37,231 nucleotides of DNA from Fibrobacter sp. (lineage in GTDB: Bacteria; Fibrobacterota; Fibrobacteria; Fibrobacterales; Fibrobacteraceae): positions 1 through 37,231 of the forward strand of contig JAFVTX010000007.1 in assembly GCA_017503015.1 (NCBI GenBank), written 5' to 3'. The translations under genes were made by a program, and so were the position numbers. Each line of letters opens with the position of its first letter. Positions within the stretch are counted from its first letter, which is position 1. The notes beneath the pieces were generated by a model that saw only the letters and a program-made list of their open reading frames with translations, was not told where the DNA came from and did not search any database. Positions 6,563 through 16,691 of this stretch are shown in pieces.

Positions 6563-9500
6563 TTACTTGATACGGCGGTAGCCCATGGAAATTCTCTTTT
6601 CCTTGTTCTGCTTTTTCACCGTTCCGGCGCGATGTTTCTTGTTGGCCGTAGGCGCAATAGCCACTTCCTTCGTATGGAAGATAAACTTCGACACGTAGGG
6701 ACCCGTAGCTATCGCCCTGCCGTTTGCTGCAGCGGGGTTACCATCGTGAGGCAGCCACTCAAGCTTCAGGTGGATGGTTCCGTCGGCAGACAACTTGTCA
6801 ATTCCGATTTCATCCAGATCAAATTCGTATTCCGTCTGGGTCACATGGGCACCCATGTTGGTGTAAATGTCCAACGTGAATGCGATATGAGCCTTCCAGG
6901 CGAAATTATCCAACGAATCCTTCTGGAGCAAAATCGGCATCTCCACATCGATGTTAAACACCGGGCCTCCATGCTTGTAAGCGGCAGTGTCGTAAGAGAG
7001 CATGGAACTGTACGGAGTCAACTTCTTCTTGCCATTTGCGATAAGGGTTTCCTCTGAACCGCTCAACACGCTTAGGCGGAAGTCCTCGTCCTTTTCGGGC
7101 ATATTGCCTGCAAACAGGTCGTCACCCTTAGCTGTAGTGCTTACACCCTCGGCCATCTTCACCCTGAATCGGACGTCTTCAATCTCACCCACCACAGGGA
7201 CCCAGGGACTTTCTTCGCCCGGCAACAGGTTTGCCTTATCCTTTGTAATGGAGTTGACCTGTATCGGCAAGCGCAGAGAATCACCGATATGCACATGATT
7301 GTCCGCATCTTCTTCACGGAAAGCGAAAGTCCAATACATCACATCTAGATACTTGTCCAGCTTCGTGTCAGCCGGCTGGTAATAGGACTTCAGGCCTTCG
7401 TGGAACCGTTCAATGAACTGGGCTTTTTCGTTTCCGGAAGCCACCAGAGGCTCCGACAGTTCTACACGAAGAGCGTAAGTCGAGCCATACTTACTAAGCC
7501 TTGCAGCCGTCAGCACCGGCGGGCAATCGTCGTTCAAGGAGTAGCTCTTGTCAAAGAAGCCCCCTTCTTCGCCCTTGCGGGGCATTACGGAGCCCTTTCC
7601 ACCACGGCTACCATAGGTCTTTTTCAAGAATACACCTTCGGGAATCTTGATACGCATAGCCGTATGTTTCTGCAACAACGTGTCATGGCCCGTCGTATCA
7701 ATCACGTAGTTCCAGATGGTGTCGTTCTTCACCGCATTCTGGGTCTTGTCCTTATAGCTGCACGCGTACTTGACCGGCAAGCCTGTTATAGGATCCAAAA
7801 CATCCACCTCCACCATCGTGTGGGTGGTTGTATCTTCCACCATTGTAGTCTGGTTGCACCATACAGTATCCTGTCCAATAACTTCTTTATAAGAGACCTG
7901 CTTTACTTCCATGGAAGAGTCCATCTTCGCCAAAATCGGCTTGATGACCGGATCTCCCTGGATAGTGTCCAAAGACCAGTCTTTCTGATTCTTGAAGGCC
8001 CTGTATATTTCCGGAGAACCCCAATATATATCGAAGCTGTCCAGCATATCCTTGTCACGCAGCAGGGATTCGAATTCCAGATAAATCTCTTCGGGTTGGC
8101 CATCGCCCATCTTGTCGGTGATGCGGGCAAAGGTAACAGGTACAGGACGCACAGATTCCGTGACGGTCACTGGGCCGGCACAATTGCTCAGACTGTTCAT
8201 TCCCAGGTCAGACACGCCAAAGTCTGCAAGAATTTCAGCCTTCTGCCCTGGCTTGAATATTTCTCCATTTGTATTTCCTTCGATAACATAGAGCCAGCTG
8301 CGTCCATTGTCCGAAGTGGTGGCGCTTACCACGGAGATGCCAGCCTGAGAAACTTCGGCAGAACCGTTGGTGACCCGCAGGGGCCAAACGCTATAAGAGG
8401 CTAGCATCACCGGCTCCGTGAAGATAATCTTCAAGGTATCCTGGGCATACTGGTGATTTTCATTTTCCAGAATAGTCACGCCCTTGAGAGTCGGGGCGAT
8501 ACCATCCTTGATGGGGGCCTTTTCCGTAGTGACAACGCCCTTCTCCGTAATGTAGAACGTCACCGTGCCTGCGGGAGCGCCCGTCTGCGGAACCTGGCCC
8601 GCATTCGGCGTAAACACAGCTTCGGCGCCATTGACGCTAGAGGGTTTCAGCAGAACCGTCAAAGGCTTGGTGGTTGCCGTGGAATCAAATTCAAAGAGGG
8701 CGCTGTCCAAGGTTATACCATTACCGAAGGTGCTACCGCTGAAGGTGGCTACAATCTTGTCGCCCCTAGCGTTGCAGTCCGTATCTTGGACCACAACATT
8801 TTGAGGAACCGGGTGCGTGGGATCCGCAAAGAAGTACTGCGTTGCCACATCTTCTTCGTCTTCGGCATCGATGTAGGTAATCGTAATCTCGTCACCACCA
8901 AAGAACGACACCTTGGGGAGTTTCACATCCTTTTCAGCAATAGCGGTAATCAGGTCGCTCTTGAATTCACCAGTCGTCTCGTTCACGCGATTGAGGGTCA
9001 ATGTATCGATAGCACCGGTCCTAGAATTTTCAATCAGAACCTTAATCGTCTTGTTAGAACGATTGTCCTTGTCCTTAACCACCACGTAGAACTTCAAAGA
9101 ACCATCTGTTGCCGCAGGGCTAGAAACAGATGTGCCGTCTTCCCTGACAAGGGTCAAAATGCCCGCAGTGCGGTCCCCCTTACTAAACTGCACATAGTAG
9201 CTGCGGTTTACAAAGGCACAACCGCCGTTTTCTTGGCATTCGGCACATTCGGGATTAGGACCGGCAAATACAGTAACGTCAACCTTATTGGTTCCAATAG
9301 TCATCTTCACTGGGATATCCAAATCAAACTTGCTGGTTTCATAATTATAAACAGCAGCAGTCTTTAATTGGTCCTTGGTAAGAGCCACGCCATTCACCCA
9401 AATGGCATTTACATATCCACTTTCAGAAATCAATGCGGTGCCCTTTAGGTGCATAGTGCTCTTTACCGAGTCAATCTGGATGTAAGAACCGTTAGACACA

Positions 9501-12500
9501 TTGAAAGGAGCATCAAAGGCCACGGTCATGTCGTAATGAGCACGCTTAGTGGTCATTTCCTGATAAGAGGGACTGAATCCCGAAATAAACTCATTCTTGC
9601 GATAAACTACGATGTAGGGGTTTTTCGGAGCCTGCTCTATATCACCCTGGTCTTTATCCCATGCAGGAACACCCGCATAATCGGCACCATCAACGTCACG
9701 CTTGTGCGCAGCCCAAGACCAGTCCGAAGAAGCCCCTCCCGCCACAAAACGTTTCTTGGCAGGCGTACGTAAAGTTTCGCAACCACCGTTCTGGTAAATG
9801 CCACTAGAGAAGCCTATGTCAATACGCATGCGGGAAGACGACTTGATGGTTGTTCCTCCCAGCGGAATAGGAATGTACCAGTCATAGGTTCCCGTGGCTG
9901 GGTCATAGGTATCATCCAGTTTCACAGGCACGGCATGTCGCAGGTAGTAGCGTATGGAATCATCTACACTTTCACCATTCTGATTCACGCAAGGTCTATT
10001 GAATCCCGCCTCGTCATAAGCCTGACAAATATCTTCGTCTGCCAGCAAGGGGCAGGAGCCAGGCTGGTTGTTTACACCAGGTACAGCCTCGATTTCGTCG
10101 GGTCTTGCCGTCACATACATGCGTAATGTCAATTCGTTAAACGCACGGTCTTCGTTATTGATAAGGTTCAAGTTCAAGAAGTCCATGCCGCCAAAATCGT
10201 ACTGATACACACTAACGTCAAAGTCGTAATGCGTCACGGGGGTTGTGAACTTCAGGGGTATTCCGTTGTCATCAGTACAACGTTGCACCCCATTACTTTC
10301 AACACAATAATAATAGGTAGTCTGTTCCTTGAGGCCGCCAATTTTCACATAATGGAAACTGGTAGGGATTCCGCTCACATCTGCATTGGCGTCCCCGGTA
10401 TTCCAGTGCATCTTGTCGTAGGTGGTAAGGACCGTATCCCAGTACATTTTGGATTCGTACTGGCCATTGGGCGTGTACCACATGACCTCGGCACTGTCAG
10501 AACTCAAGTTACACACCTTCACGTTCTGGATATCTGCCGCAGGAGGTTCGCTAGCTAACGTGGTAAAGTAGAACGGCGTAAGGGTGGAATCCACCAGCCA
10601 GCGTGTAGCGTACTTTTCGCTCCTGGCGTTAATGGCCACCACCTTAAAGTAATAGGTGGTCCCGTTCTTCAGGTTCTTCATGTGAATGGTATGCTTGACC
10701 CCGGGAATAGAATCCACCGCCATGTTAGCGAAGGGGCCTGTCTCGCTTTCGCTATAAAGGATCATAGCCTGTCCGCGAATATCTTGGTTTATGTTCACAA
10801 TGGCGGAATCATAGCCTACATAGCGAATTTCTACATCCACCTTGGAAGGGGGTCGGTTGCGGTCTTCTTCGCGAACGGCCACAGCACAAGAGGCCACGAA
10901 CATGGCCGTAGCGTCAATACAAGTTTCCGAAAGGTGGTAATCTTCCCAACTCAGTGTCGAAGGAGACCAAGCATTCTCGGTACCGGGGGTCACACCACCA
11001 AACAATGCACCGGTAGGCGGATTGTACTTGTAGCCTGCACCCGGCATGTTTTTGCCTTCGGGGTTAGAGGCGCGGTGGTGCGGGTGGGCATCGTTCTTGT
11101 CGCCAACACCCAGCAAGAAGGACACATCCCAGGGGTTCACGCCCAGCATGTAGTTCAGCTGGTTTAGGCCCAACTGCTTCATGGCGGCAGAATTCCAATT
11201 CTGCACGCCTTTCTGTGGGAGTTTTACACCATCGAAATCTTTTGCAATGTCCGAATAAGCGAGAACCTCGAAAATGTTGCCAGCCTGGTAACGGTTGTAA
11301 ATCCAGGTCTGATCCGTCTGCATAATGTACCATATATCATCATAACTCAGCGTGAGCGGTGTTTCCGAATTGGGATTCGGCAAGTCAATGGGATTTGAGC
11401 CCGAACCCGACAGGTAAGACACATTAGCGGCCATGGTATAAAGAATCTTTTCAGAATAAAGCAATCGGTCCTGTTCGGAAATGCCGTACTTGGCGGCGGT
11501 TGCCGCATCACGGAGCAACACCTTGTAAAAACCGTAAAGGGCATATGTATAGGCGTTGGCCCAGCTGGTATTCTTGGAAGACTTGGTCATGCCGTTGCTG
11601 GAAGACCCCATCCAGCCACCTTTAAACTTATCTGCACCCGGTCCAGAGGATACCACCATCTCCTGGCTAGAAATCGCCTCCTTCAGGTAATAGTCATCTC
11701 CCGTCTTAGGATAAGTGGCATAGTGCAACGACCAGGCGGCAAGGGCCAAGTCATCATGGTATTCGTTGTTACCGTTATAGGCGGGGCTAGACCAACCCGC
11801 AGGAACGGTGTTATATACATAGGGCAATCCAGTCTTGCCATATTTTTCCATACCATAGGTTGACTTACCAAGAGCCAGATTTTTAGCAAAGTCATAAAGT
11901 TGCTCCGCAACCATCAAGCAGCTATCTGCAAAAGCCTTGTCGTAAACGGCGTAATCAACACTCAGTATAGCAAGGCCCGCCGCAATCTGGCCCGAAATAT
12001 TGGAACCCAATTCGCCCAAACGGACATCACGTTCATGGGGACCACCACGCCCAGTCAAACTTGCAGGGAGCGCATCCTGATTTTCGGGCCTACCCCACCA
12101 GCCGTGGTCCGCACCAAAGTTACCCACAGAAACCGCCATATTGTCAATAACGCCGTCTGCAAAGTTATAGGCCCGCAAAAAGAAATCGGCTCCATGCTTG
12201 GCTTCGCGCAGAATGTCGGGGATACCGTCGGTATTGACCGTTTCGCCCATATTATAGGCATAATGGTCTTCGTCGCGGTCTGGATTAGCAGCTGCCATCA
12301 CAGCAAGCACCATAAACGCGTACGCCTGGGTCTGAGACTCCTTCAAGTGGTCACCGCAGTCGTACCATCCCCCCTGTAAGGCCCCCTCCTTGGGCGTAAA
12401 TCCAGCAACAGCACCCGCCCCCTTCGTAAACGGGCCCGCTCCATCCTTGGTGTGGCTTGGTTTATGGAACCAGGATTCCGAATTGCCGGAACGGTTTATC

Positions 12501-13186
12501 CCATAGAACTTGAGGGTGGCATCACGAACCATGGAGTAAACTTTGTCGCTGATAATAAAAGTCGCCGAATACTGGTTAAGGACCTTAACACGATATCGAG
12601 TGTCTGCATGGAGACCGGTTGCCTGCGCTAAGTTGCCTATACAGATTTCCCCCGTAGGACCTGTAGCACGGGCCGTATAGCGGCCCTGGTTGTTCGTGGC
12701 AGCATCGGTTCCCGCCTTGATATCCCAACTGGACTTGGTCAGCTGGCCAGAGGGCATGAAGGTCCCGCCATCAAACACAGTTTTCCCATCCAAATCCACA
12801 ACGGAAAACTTTTCGCCGCAGGCTCCTGCAGACACATAATAAAATTGCTTTTCTGGATCGTCCGGCAAATAACCAGCCTGGTTAATACGAATTCGGCCAA
12901 TGCGCAAATTCTGGGCGTCACGGAAGGCCTGGTTCAGCGTATCGGGAATAATACCATTGGCGACAAAATCCTGGGGCATGGTGCCCACTGGCGGCACCGT
13001 ATTGTGTTTCTTGGCATTCGGCGTGTACTTGCTGAAACTTTCGACAGTTCCGCCGTCGTCCGTGGCGGACGTATCCCATTTCATGGGCCAAATCGGGCGG
13101 ATAAGGTCGTAGGGTGTAGGCTGTTCTTGCTCAACAGCCAAAGCCAGAGCACTGAGGGCACATAACAAAACGGCAAAGAATCGCAC
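6563..13186 (-). CDS. Giant secreted GH9 cellulase with FnIII, CBM-like and Ig-like modules
   Basis: Endo- or processive beta-1,4-glucanase of 2,207 residues. GTG at 13186 is preferred because AAAGGAG precedes it and it yields the signal peptide MRFFAVLLCALSALALA; GTG at 13204 would place that ribosome-binding site inside the gene. Order: cellulase N-terminal Ig domain (~97-215, from RIRINQAGYLP), GH9 catalytic domain (~220-775) with YDCGDHLK (Asp276, Asp279), HPHHR (701-705) and WEDYHLSET (catalytic acid Glu754), two fibronectin-III-like domains (~780-985), a CBM-like region (~990-1220), then ~900 residues of Ig/adhesin-like beta modules. The tail contains GPYVSKFIFHTKE and ends RISMGYRRIK, a FlgD-like or sorting-signal-like end. 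Ala of the common DAGDH motif is Cys here. GH9 assignment is firm; module names after 990 are tentative. Confidence 0.93.
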   Translation of the reverse strand: MRFFAVLLCALSALALAVEQEQPTPYDLIRPIWPMKWDTSATDDGGTVESFSKYTPNAKKHNTVPPVGTMPQDFVANGIIPDTLNQAFRDAQNLRIGRIRINQAGYLPDDPEKQFYYVSAGACGEKFSVVDLDGKTVFDGGTFMPSGQLTKSSWDIKAGTDAATNNQGRYTARATGPTGEICIGNLAQATGLHADTRYRVKVLNQYSATFIISDKVYSMVRDATLKFYGINRSGNSESWFHKPSHTKDGAGPFTKGAGAVAGFTPKEGALQGGWYDCGDHLKESQTQAYAFMVLAVMAAANPDRDEDHYAYNMGETVNTDGIPDILREAKHGADFFLRAYNFADGVIDNMAVSVGNFGADHGWWGRPENQDALPASLTGRGGPHERDVRLGELGSNISGQIAAGLAILSVDYAVYDKAFADSCLMVAEQLYDFAKNLALGKSTYGMEKYGKTGLPYVYNTVPAGWSSPAYNGNNEYHDDLALAAWSLHYATYPKTGDDYYLKEAISSQEMVVSSGPGADKFKGGWMGSSSNGMTKSSKNTSWANAYTYALYGFYKVLLRDAATAAKYGISEQDRLLYSEKILYTMAANVSYLSGSGSNPIDLPNPNSETPLTLSYDDIWYIMQTDQTWIYNRYQAGNIFEVLAYSDIAKDFDGVKLPQKGVQNWNSAAMKQLGLNQLNYMLGVNPWDVSFLLGVGDKNDAHPHHRASNPEGKNMPGAGYKYNPPTGALFGGVTPGTENAWSPSTLSWEDYHLSETCIDATAMFVASCAVAVREEDRNRPPSKVDVEIRYVGYDSAIVNINQDIRGQAMILYSESETGPFANMAVDSIPGVKHTIHMKNLKNGTTYYFKVVAINARSEKYATRWLVDSTLTPFYFTTLASEPPAADIQNVKVCNLSSDSAEVMWYTPNGQYESKMYWDTVLTTYDKMHWNTGDANADVSGIPTSFHYVKIGGLKEQTTYYYCVESNGVQRCTDDNGIPLKFTTPVTHYDFDVSVYQYDFGGMDFLNLNLINNEDRAFNELTLRMYVTARPDEIEAVPGVNNQPGSCPLLADEDICQAYDEAGFNRPCVNQNGESVDDSIRYYLRHAVPVKLDDTYDPATGTYDWYIPIPLGGTTIKSSSRMRIDIGFSSGIYQNGGCETLRTPAKKRFVAGGASSDWSWAAHKRDVDGADYAGVPAWDKDQGDIEQAPKNPYIVVYRKNEFISGFSPSYQEMTTKRAHYDMTVAFDAPFNVSNGSYIQIDSVKSTMHLKGTALISESGYVNAIWVNGVALTKDQLKTAAVYNYETSKFDLDIPVKMTIGTNKVDVTVFAGPNPECAECQENGGCAFVNRSYYVQFSKGDRTAGILTLVREDGTSVSSPAATDGSLKFYVVVKDKDNRSNKTIKVLIENSRTGAIDTLTLNRVNETTGEFKSDLITAIAEKDVKLPKVSFFGGDEITITYIDAEDEEDVATQYFFADPTHPVPQNVVVQDTDCNARGDKIVATFSGSTFGNGITLDSALFEFDSTATTKPLTVLLKPSSVNGAEAVFTPNAGQVPQTGAPAGTVTFYITEKGVVTTEKAPIKDGIAPTLKGVTILENENHQYAQDTLKIIFTEPVMLASYSVWPLRVTNGSAEVSQAGISVVSATTSDNGRSWLYVIEGNTNGEIFKPGQKAEILADFGVSDLGMNSLSNCAGPVTVTESVRPVPVTFARITDKMGDGQPEEIYLEFESLLRDKDMLDSFDIYWGSPEIYRAFKNQKDWSLDTIQGDPVIKPILAKMDSSMEVKQVSYKEVIGQDTVWCNQTTMVEDTTTHTMVEVDVLDPITGLPVKYACSYKDKTQNAVKNDTIWNYVIDTTGHDTLLQKHTAMRIKIPEGVFLKKTYGSRGGKGSVMPRKGEEGGFFDKSYSLNDDCPPVLTAARLSKYGSTYALRVELSEPLVASGNEKAQFIERFHEGLKSYYQPADTKLDKYLDVMYWTFAFREEDADNHVHIGDSLRLPIQVNSITKDKANLLPGEESPWVPVVGEIEDVRFRVKMAEGVSTTAKGDDLFAGNMPEKDEDFRLSVLSGSEETLIANGKKKLTPYSSMLSYDTAAYKHGGPVFNIDVEMPILLQKDSLDNFAWKAHIAFTLDIYTNMGAHVTQTEYEFDLDEIGIDKLSADGTIHLKLEWLPHDGNPAAANGRAIATGPYVSKFIFHTKEVAIAPTANKKHRAGTVKKQNKEKRISMGYRRIK

Positions 13187-13223
13187 GACAACTCCTTTTA
13201 GCACCCGAATCCCAAACGTGCTA

Positions 13224-13229
13224 ATTATA
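13224..13229 (-). promoter_or_regulatory. Putative -10 box of the GH9 gene
   Basis: TATAAT on the minus strand, about 38 nt upstream of the GTG start at 13186. No convincing -35 element is visible. Confidence 0.35.
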
Positions 13230-13307
13230 GTATCTTTTTTATTAAAATCGGCAATGTAGCAAAAAAATTACACCTGACACCATTACATTTTGACTATATT
13301 CTACCCC

Positions 13308-14414
13308 ATGACTGATAAAAACTTGCTCAGGATTGGGTTTTTTGGGGTCTTTTTGGGGTGTTTGATTTCTTTTTCGGCCTGCGGGTCGGATTCGTCTTCG
13401 TCATCCGGCGACGACCTTCCTTCTATTGAGTCCAGCGAAAGCAATGGCGACGGTTCCGCCGATTCCGGCAATGACGGGTCGTCGCCGTCCGGAAAGACTG
13501 AGGGCAGTTCCACCAGTGCGGCGACTTCCGGCGGCTCTGCAGCCCAAAAGTCCGAGACCGTCAGTGGCAAAGAGACCCTGATGGAAGCTCAAAAAATCGT
13601 GAACGGAACCTGTGGCCCCTCCCCCGCCAAGATTAACAAGGGCGAAATTGCCACCTGGGAATTCTACCGCAGCGCAGGCGAAGTCTACAACCAGATCATG
13701 GCTCCATTCGTATGGACTTTGAAAGGTGCAAAAAACGAATCCTTGCAAGGGAACGGTCTAAATTCCGTAAATGTCCGCTATGCGGACGCCGGCACATACA
13801 CCGCAAAACTAAATGTTGACGGTAACGAAATCACTTGCAGCGAACTACAAGTCCAAGGGGTTCCTATCACCGTCGAATATTGTAAACCTGTGGGCGGTAA
13901 AGAAACAGCCAATGCAGGCGAAACCGTAACGTGGGAAGTAAAGGCGTCTTCGGATTCCGAGATTACCGGTTATGTCTGGAGCTACGAGGGTGAAAATATT
14001 CCTGGCGACAAAACAAAAACCTTCACTCTAGGATCCGACCTACACAAGGTAAATGTGGCCCCCACGGTAACAGTAACGAACAAGGACAAAACTTCAGAAA
14101 AGTACGTTTGTGCGTCCACCTATGTAATCAACCCCAACAAGGTGGACTACACATTTGTCAAGGGCGGCGAGGCCATAGCAATTCCTACCGGCGAAGTCTG
14201 GGTTGTTCAAATTCCTGAAGGAGCAAACACTCTGGTTTGCCAAGGCCCTCCAGGAGGTGGTGCGACTATGAGTGTATTCATTAACGACGAAGCACTAAGT
14301 GAACCCAAAACAGATTATTTTGACGCCAAGATTGGTTCTTTTAGCGGACAGAAGGTTCAATTCAAGATTGAAACAAACGCAAGTACAATCGATTGTAACA
14401 TTCCCTCATGGTAA
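13308..14414 (+). CDS. Surface lipoprotein with Ser/Gly-rich linker and PKD-like segments
   Basis: The start ATG at 13308 gives MTDKNLLRIGFFGVFLGC followed by LISFSAC, a lipoprotein signal with acylated Cys25; an upstream in-frame ATG at 13290 would only lengthen the signal. Residues ~26-85 are a low-complexity Ser/Gly/Asp linker, typical of surface-displayed proteins. Two segments with WTLKGA...AGTYTAKLNVDG and VTWEVKASSD...YVWSYEGE look like PKD/Ig-like beta domains, followed by a beta-rich C-terminal domain. No catalytic motif is seen. No Shine-Dalgarno is present, and TATATTCT ends five bases before the ATG, suggesting a leaderless mRNA. It is divergent from the GH9 gene and may work with it at the cell surface; that is inference. 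Confidence 0.8.
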   Translation: MTDKNLLRIGFFGVFLGCLISFSACGSDSSSSSGDDLPSIESSESNGDGSADSGNDGSSPSGKTEGSSTSAATSGGSAAQKSETVSGKETLMEAQKIVNGTCGPSPAKINKGEIATWEFYRSAGEVYNQIMAPFVWTLKGAKNESLQGNGLNSVNVRYADAGTYTAKLNVDGNEITCSELQVQGVPITVEYCKPVGGKETANAGETVTWEVKASSDSEITGYVWSYEGENIPGDKTKTFTLGSDLHKVNVAPTVTVTNKDKTSEKYVCASTYVINPNKVDYTFVKGGEAIAIPTGEVWVVQIPEGANTLVCQGPPGGGATMSVFINDEALSEPKTDYFDAKIGSFSGQKVQFKIETNASTIDCNIPSW

Positions 14415-14447
14415 TACCCGTTTGCTATTCATAAACAAATGAAATTC

Positions 14448-14480
14448 AAAACGCAGGCTCGACCGAGTCTGCGTTTTAAT
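14448..14480. terminator. Bidirectional terminator between the lipoprotein gene and thrS
   Basis: The 13-bp stem AAAACGCAGGCTC / GAGTCTGCGTTTT (one G-T pair) has loop GACC. An A-rich left flank and T-rich right flank allow it to end both convergent genes. Confidence 0.85.
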
Positions 14481-14543
14481 TTTACCGAATGTCACCCTGG
14501 AGGAAGCCCACAGGGCGACCGATAGGGTCCAGGATTGCGATGA

Positions 14544-16481
14544 TTACCGCACAACCTTGCGGTCGTCTTCCGTCATCTTGAGGAAGTCGGCAACCTTCAT
14601 GCTGCCCTTGTCGCCGTCCTTACGCTTACGCACGGACACGACGCCATCGGCAACTTCTTTCTCGCCAACGATGAGGAGATACGGCACCTTCTGCAATTCG
14701 CACTGGCGGATCTTGTAGCCGAGCTTCTCATTCGACTCATCAACTTCGACGCGGACGCCGGCGTTCACGAGTTCCTTCTCGACCTTCTTCGCGTAGTCGA
14801 CGAACTTCTCGGAAATCGGGAGCACGCGGGCCTGCACCGGAGCGAGCCACAGCGGGAAATCGCCCATGAATTCTTCAATCAAAATGCCGAGGAAGCGTTC
14901 GATGGAACCCACGGCCGCACGGTGCAACATCACCGGAATGTGCTTCTGGTTGTCCTTGCCGACATACTCGGCACCCAGACGCTGCGGGAGGTTGAAGTCC
15001 ACCTGGATCGTACCGCACTGCCAGTCACGACCGAGGCTGTCCTTCAGCGTGAATTCGAGCTTCGGGCCGTAGAAGGCGCCTTCGCCCGGGTTCAAGATGT
15101 AGTCGAGGCCAGCGAGCTTGGTGGCTTCGGCAAGGGCGGCTTCAGCCTTGTCCCAGATTTCGTCGGAACCCACGCGCTTTTCCGGGCGGGTGGAGAACTT
15201 CACCACGATATCGTCGAAACCGAAGTCGTGGTAGATTTCTTTGACGAGGGCGCAGAAGTCGGCCACTTCGCTTGCAATCTGGTCTTCGGTACAGAAGATG
15301 TGAGCGTCGTCCTGCACAAAGCCGCGCACGCGCATCAGGCCGTGCATGGTACCGGCAGGTTCGTAACGGTGGCACTTACCGAATTCGGCAAGACGCATCG
15401 GCAGGTCGTGCCAGCTGCGCAGACCCGTGTTGAAAATCTGAATGTGGCAGGGGCAGTTCATCGGCTTCACGGCCATTTCCACGTCGCCAGCCAGCGTCTT
15501 GAACATGTTCTCGTTGTACTTGTCGGCGTGACCGGACTTGATCCACAAAGTCTTGTTCACGATTTCCGGCGTGATCACTTCAAGGTAGCCGCGACGGTCA
15601 ATCTTTCCGCGGATGTAGTCCTTCAGGGCATTCACCATCTTGGTGCCCTTCGGGTGCCAGAACACCATGCCCGGAGAATGGTCTTCGATGTGGTAGAGGT
15701 CCATTTCCTTGCCGATCTTGCGGTGGTCGCGCTTTTCGGCCTCTTCTAGGAACTTCAGGTAAGTTTCGAGACCTTCCTTGTCGGCAAAGCAGGTGCCGTA
15801 CACGCGGGTCAGCTGGTCGCTGTTCTGGTCGCCATGCCAGTAGGCACCGGACATGGAGAGCACCTTGAAATTCTTGAGCTTGCCAGTAGAAGGCACGTGG
15901 GGGCCGGCACAGAGGTCTTCAAAGTTCTTGCCCGGTTCGCCAGTCACGTAGAAGCTGAGCGTACCGTCGCTACCCTCGCGGGCGAGAGCGCGCTGCGCGT
16001 TATCCGTCTTGTACTTGTCGCCTTCGGTGCGCTTCAGGCCATCGGCGGCGCTGACTTCGCAACGGGTAAACGGACGGTCTTCCTTGATGATTTCCTTCAT
16101 GCGCTTTTCGATGCGCTCGAAATCCGACTGCTGGATCGGGGTCGGTGTCATCAAATCGTAGTAGAAACCCTTTTCGATAGCCGGACCGTAGGCGAGCTTG
16201 GTGCCCGGGAACAGGTCGCAGATGGCTTCGGCGAGCACGTGGCTGCAGCTGTGACGCAGGAGCATCAGAGCATCCGGGTCGTCGTTGCTCGGCGTGATAA
16301 TCTTGATGGTGCCGCTCTCGGTGAGCGGGCGCGTGAGGTCGAGGACCTTATCGCCGAGTTTGACGCCAAGCGCCTTGCGTGCAAGACCTTCGGAAATGCC
16401 CTTCGCAATTTCGAGGCCGGTGGTGCCCGATGCTACGGAACGTACGGAGCCATCGGGGAAGGTGAGTTCGATTTGAGACAT
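14544..16481 (-). CDS. thrS: Threonine--tRNA ligase
   Basis: Charges tRNA-Thr and edits Ser-tRNA-Thr; 645 aa, full length for the bacterial enzyme. Order: TGS domain (1-63), editing domain with the HxxxH pair in RHSCSHVLAEA (His77, His81) and the LCAGPHV motif, class II catalytic core with MNCPCH (Zn ligand Cys), RYEPAGTMHGLMRVRGF (motif 2) and the motif 3 region HRAAVGSIERFLGIL, then the anticodon-binding domain (~540-645). AAAAAGGA lies nine bases before the ATG. TATCTTTG on the minus strand (16554 to 16547) is a plausible promoter core, giving a ~60-nt leader. No T-box-like structure was recognised. Confidence 0.97.
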   Translation of the reverse strand: MSQIELTFPDGSVRSVASGTTGLEIAKGISEGLARKALGVKLGDKVLDLTRPLTESGTIKIITPSNDDPDALMLLRHSCSHVLAEAICDLFPGTKLAYGPAIEKGFYYDLMTPTPIQQSDFERIEKRMKEIIKEDRPFTRCEVSAADGLKRTEGDKYKTDNAQRALAREGSDGTLSFYVTGEPGKNFEDLCAGPHVPSTGKLKNFKVLSMSGAYWHGDQNSDQLTRVYGTCFADKEGLETYLKFLEEAEKRDHRKIGKEMDLYHIEDHSPGMVFWHPKGTKMVNALKDYIRGKIDRRGYLEVITPEIVNKTLWIKSGHADKYNENMFKTLAGDVEMAVKPMNCPCHIQIFNTGLRSWHDLPMRLAEFGKCHRYEPAGTMHGLMRVRGFVQDDAHIFCTEDQIASEVADFCALVKEIYHDFGFDDIVVKFSTRPEKRVGSDEIWDKAEAALAEATKLAGLDYILNPGEGAFYGPKLEFTLKDSLGRDWQCGTIQVDFNLPQRLGAEYVGKDNQKHIPVMLHRAAVGSIERFLGILIEEFMGDFPLWLAPVQARVLPISEKFVDYAKKVEKELVNAGVRVEVDESNEKLGYKIRQCELQKVPYLLIVGEKEVADGVVSVRKRKDGDKGSMKVADFLKMTEDDRKVVR

Positions 16482-16546
16482 AATTAATCCTTTTTGTGGG
16501 CGGTTCTCGCCCGGTTCCCCAGAAATACGACATCTGGCGGTGCGCG

Positions 16547-16554
16547 CAAAGATA
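16547..16554 (-). promoter_or_regulatory. Putative thrS promoter core (TAnnTTTG type)
   Basis: TATCTTTG on the minus strand, ~65 nt before the thrS start; matches the TAnnTTTG pattern shared by other genes in this window. Confidence 0.4.
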
Positions 16555-16607
16555 GAATTTAGACGAGAGACGAGAGACGAGAGGCGAGAGAAAAGTACGG
16601 GAAAATG
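16550..16607 (+). repeat. Heptad-bearing direct repeat, copy A (four units)
   Basis: Four consecutive heptanucleotides, GACGAGA three times and GGCGAGA once (16562-16589), flanked by ATAGAATTTA on the left and GAAAAGTACGGGAAAATGG on the right. The same flanks occur at 17465-17505 with only two heptads, so the copies differ by exactly two units. Confidence 0.85.
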
Positions 16608-16623
16608 GACGAAATTCCTTAAT

Positions 16624-16658
16624 TGTCCTCCCCGCGTAGGCGGGGACCTCCTTTTTTA
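16624..16658 (+). terminator. Hairpin repeat with T-run (GTCATCCCCGC family)
   Basis: TCCCCGC-GTAG-GCGGGGA (16629-16646) is followed by CCTCC and a T-run. It belongs to the dispersed hairpin family. It could insulate the downstream gene, but no plus-strand gene lies directly upstream. Confidence 0.5.
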
Positions 16659-16691
16659 TAGGAACGGGGATGCTATATTTAAAAACGATTT

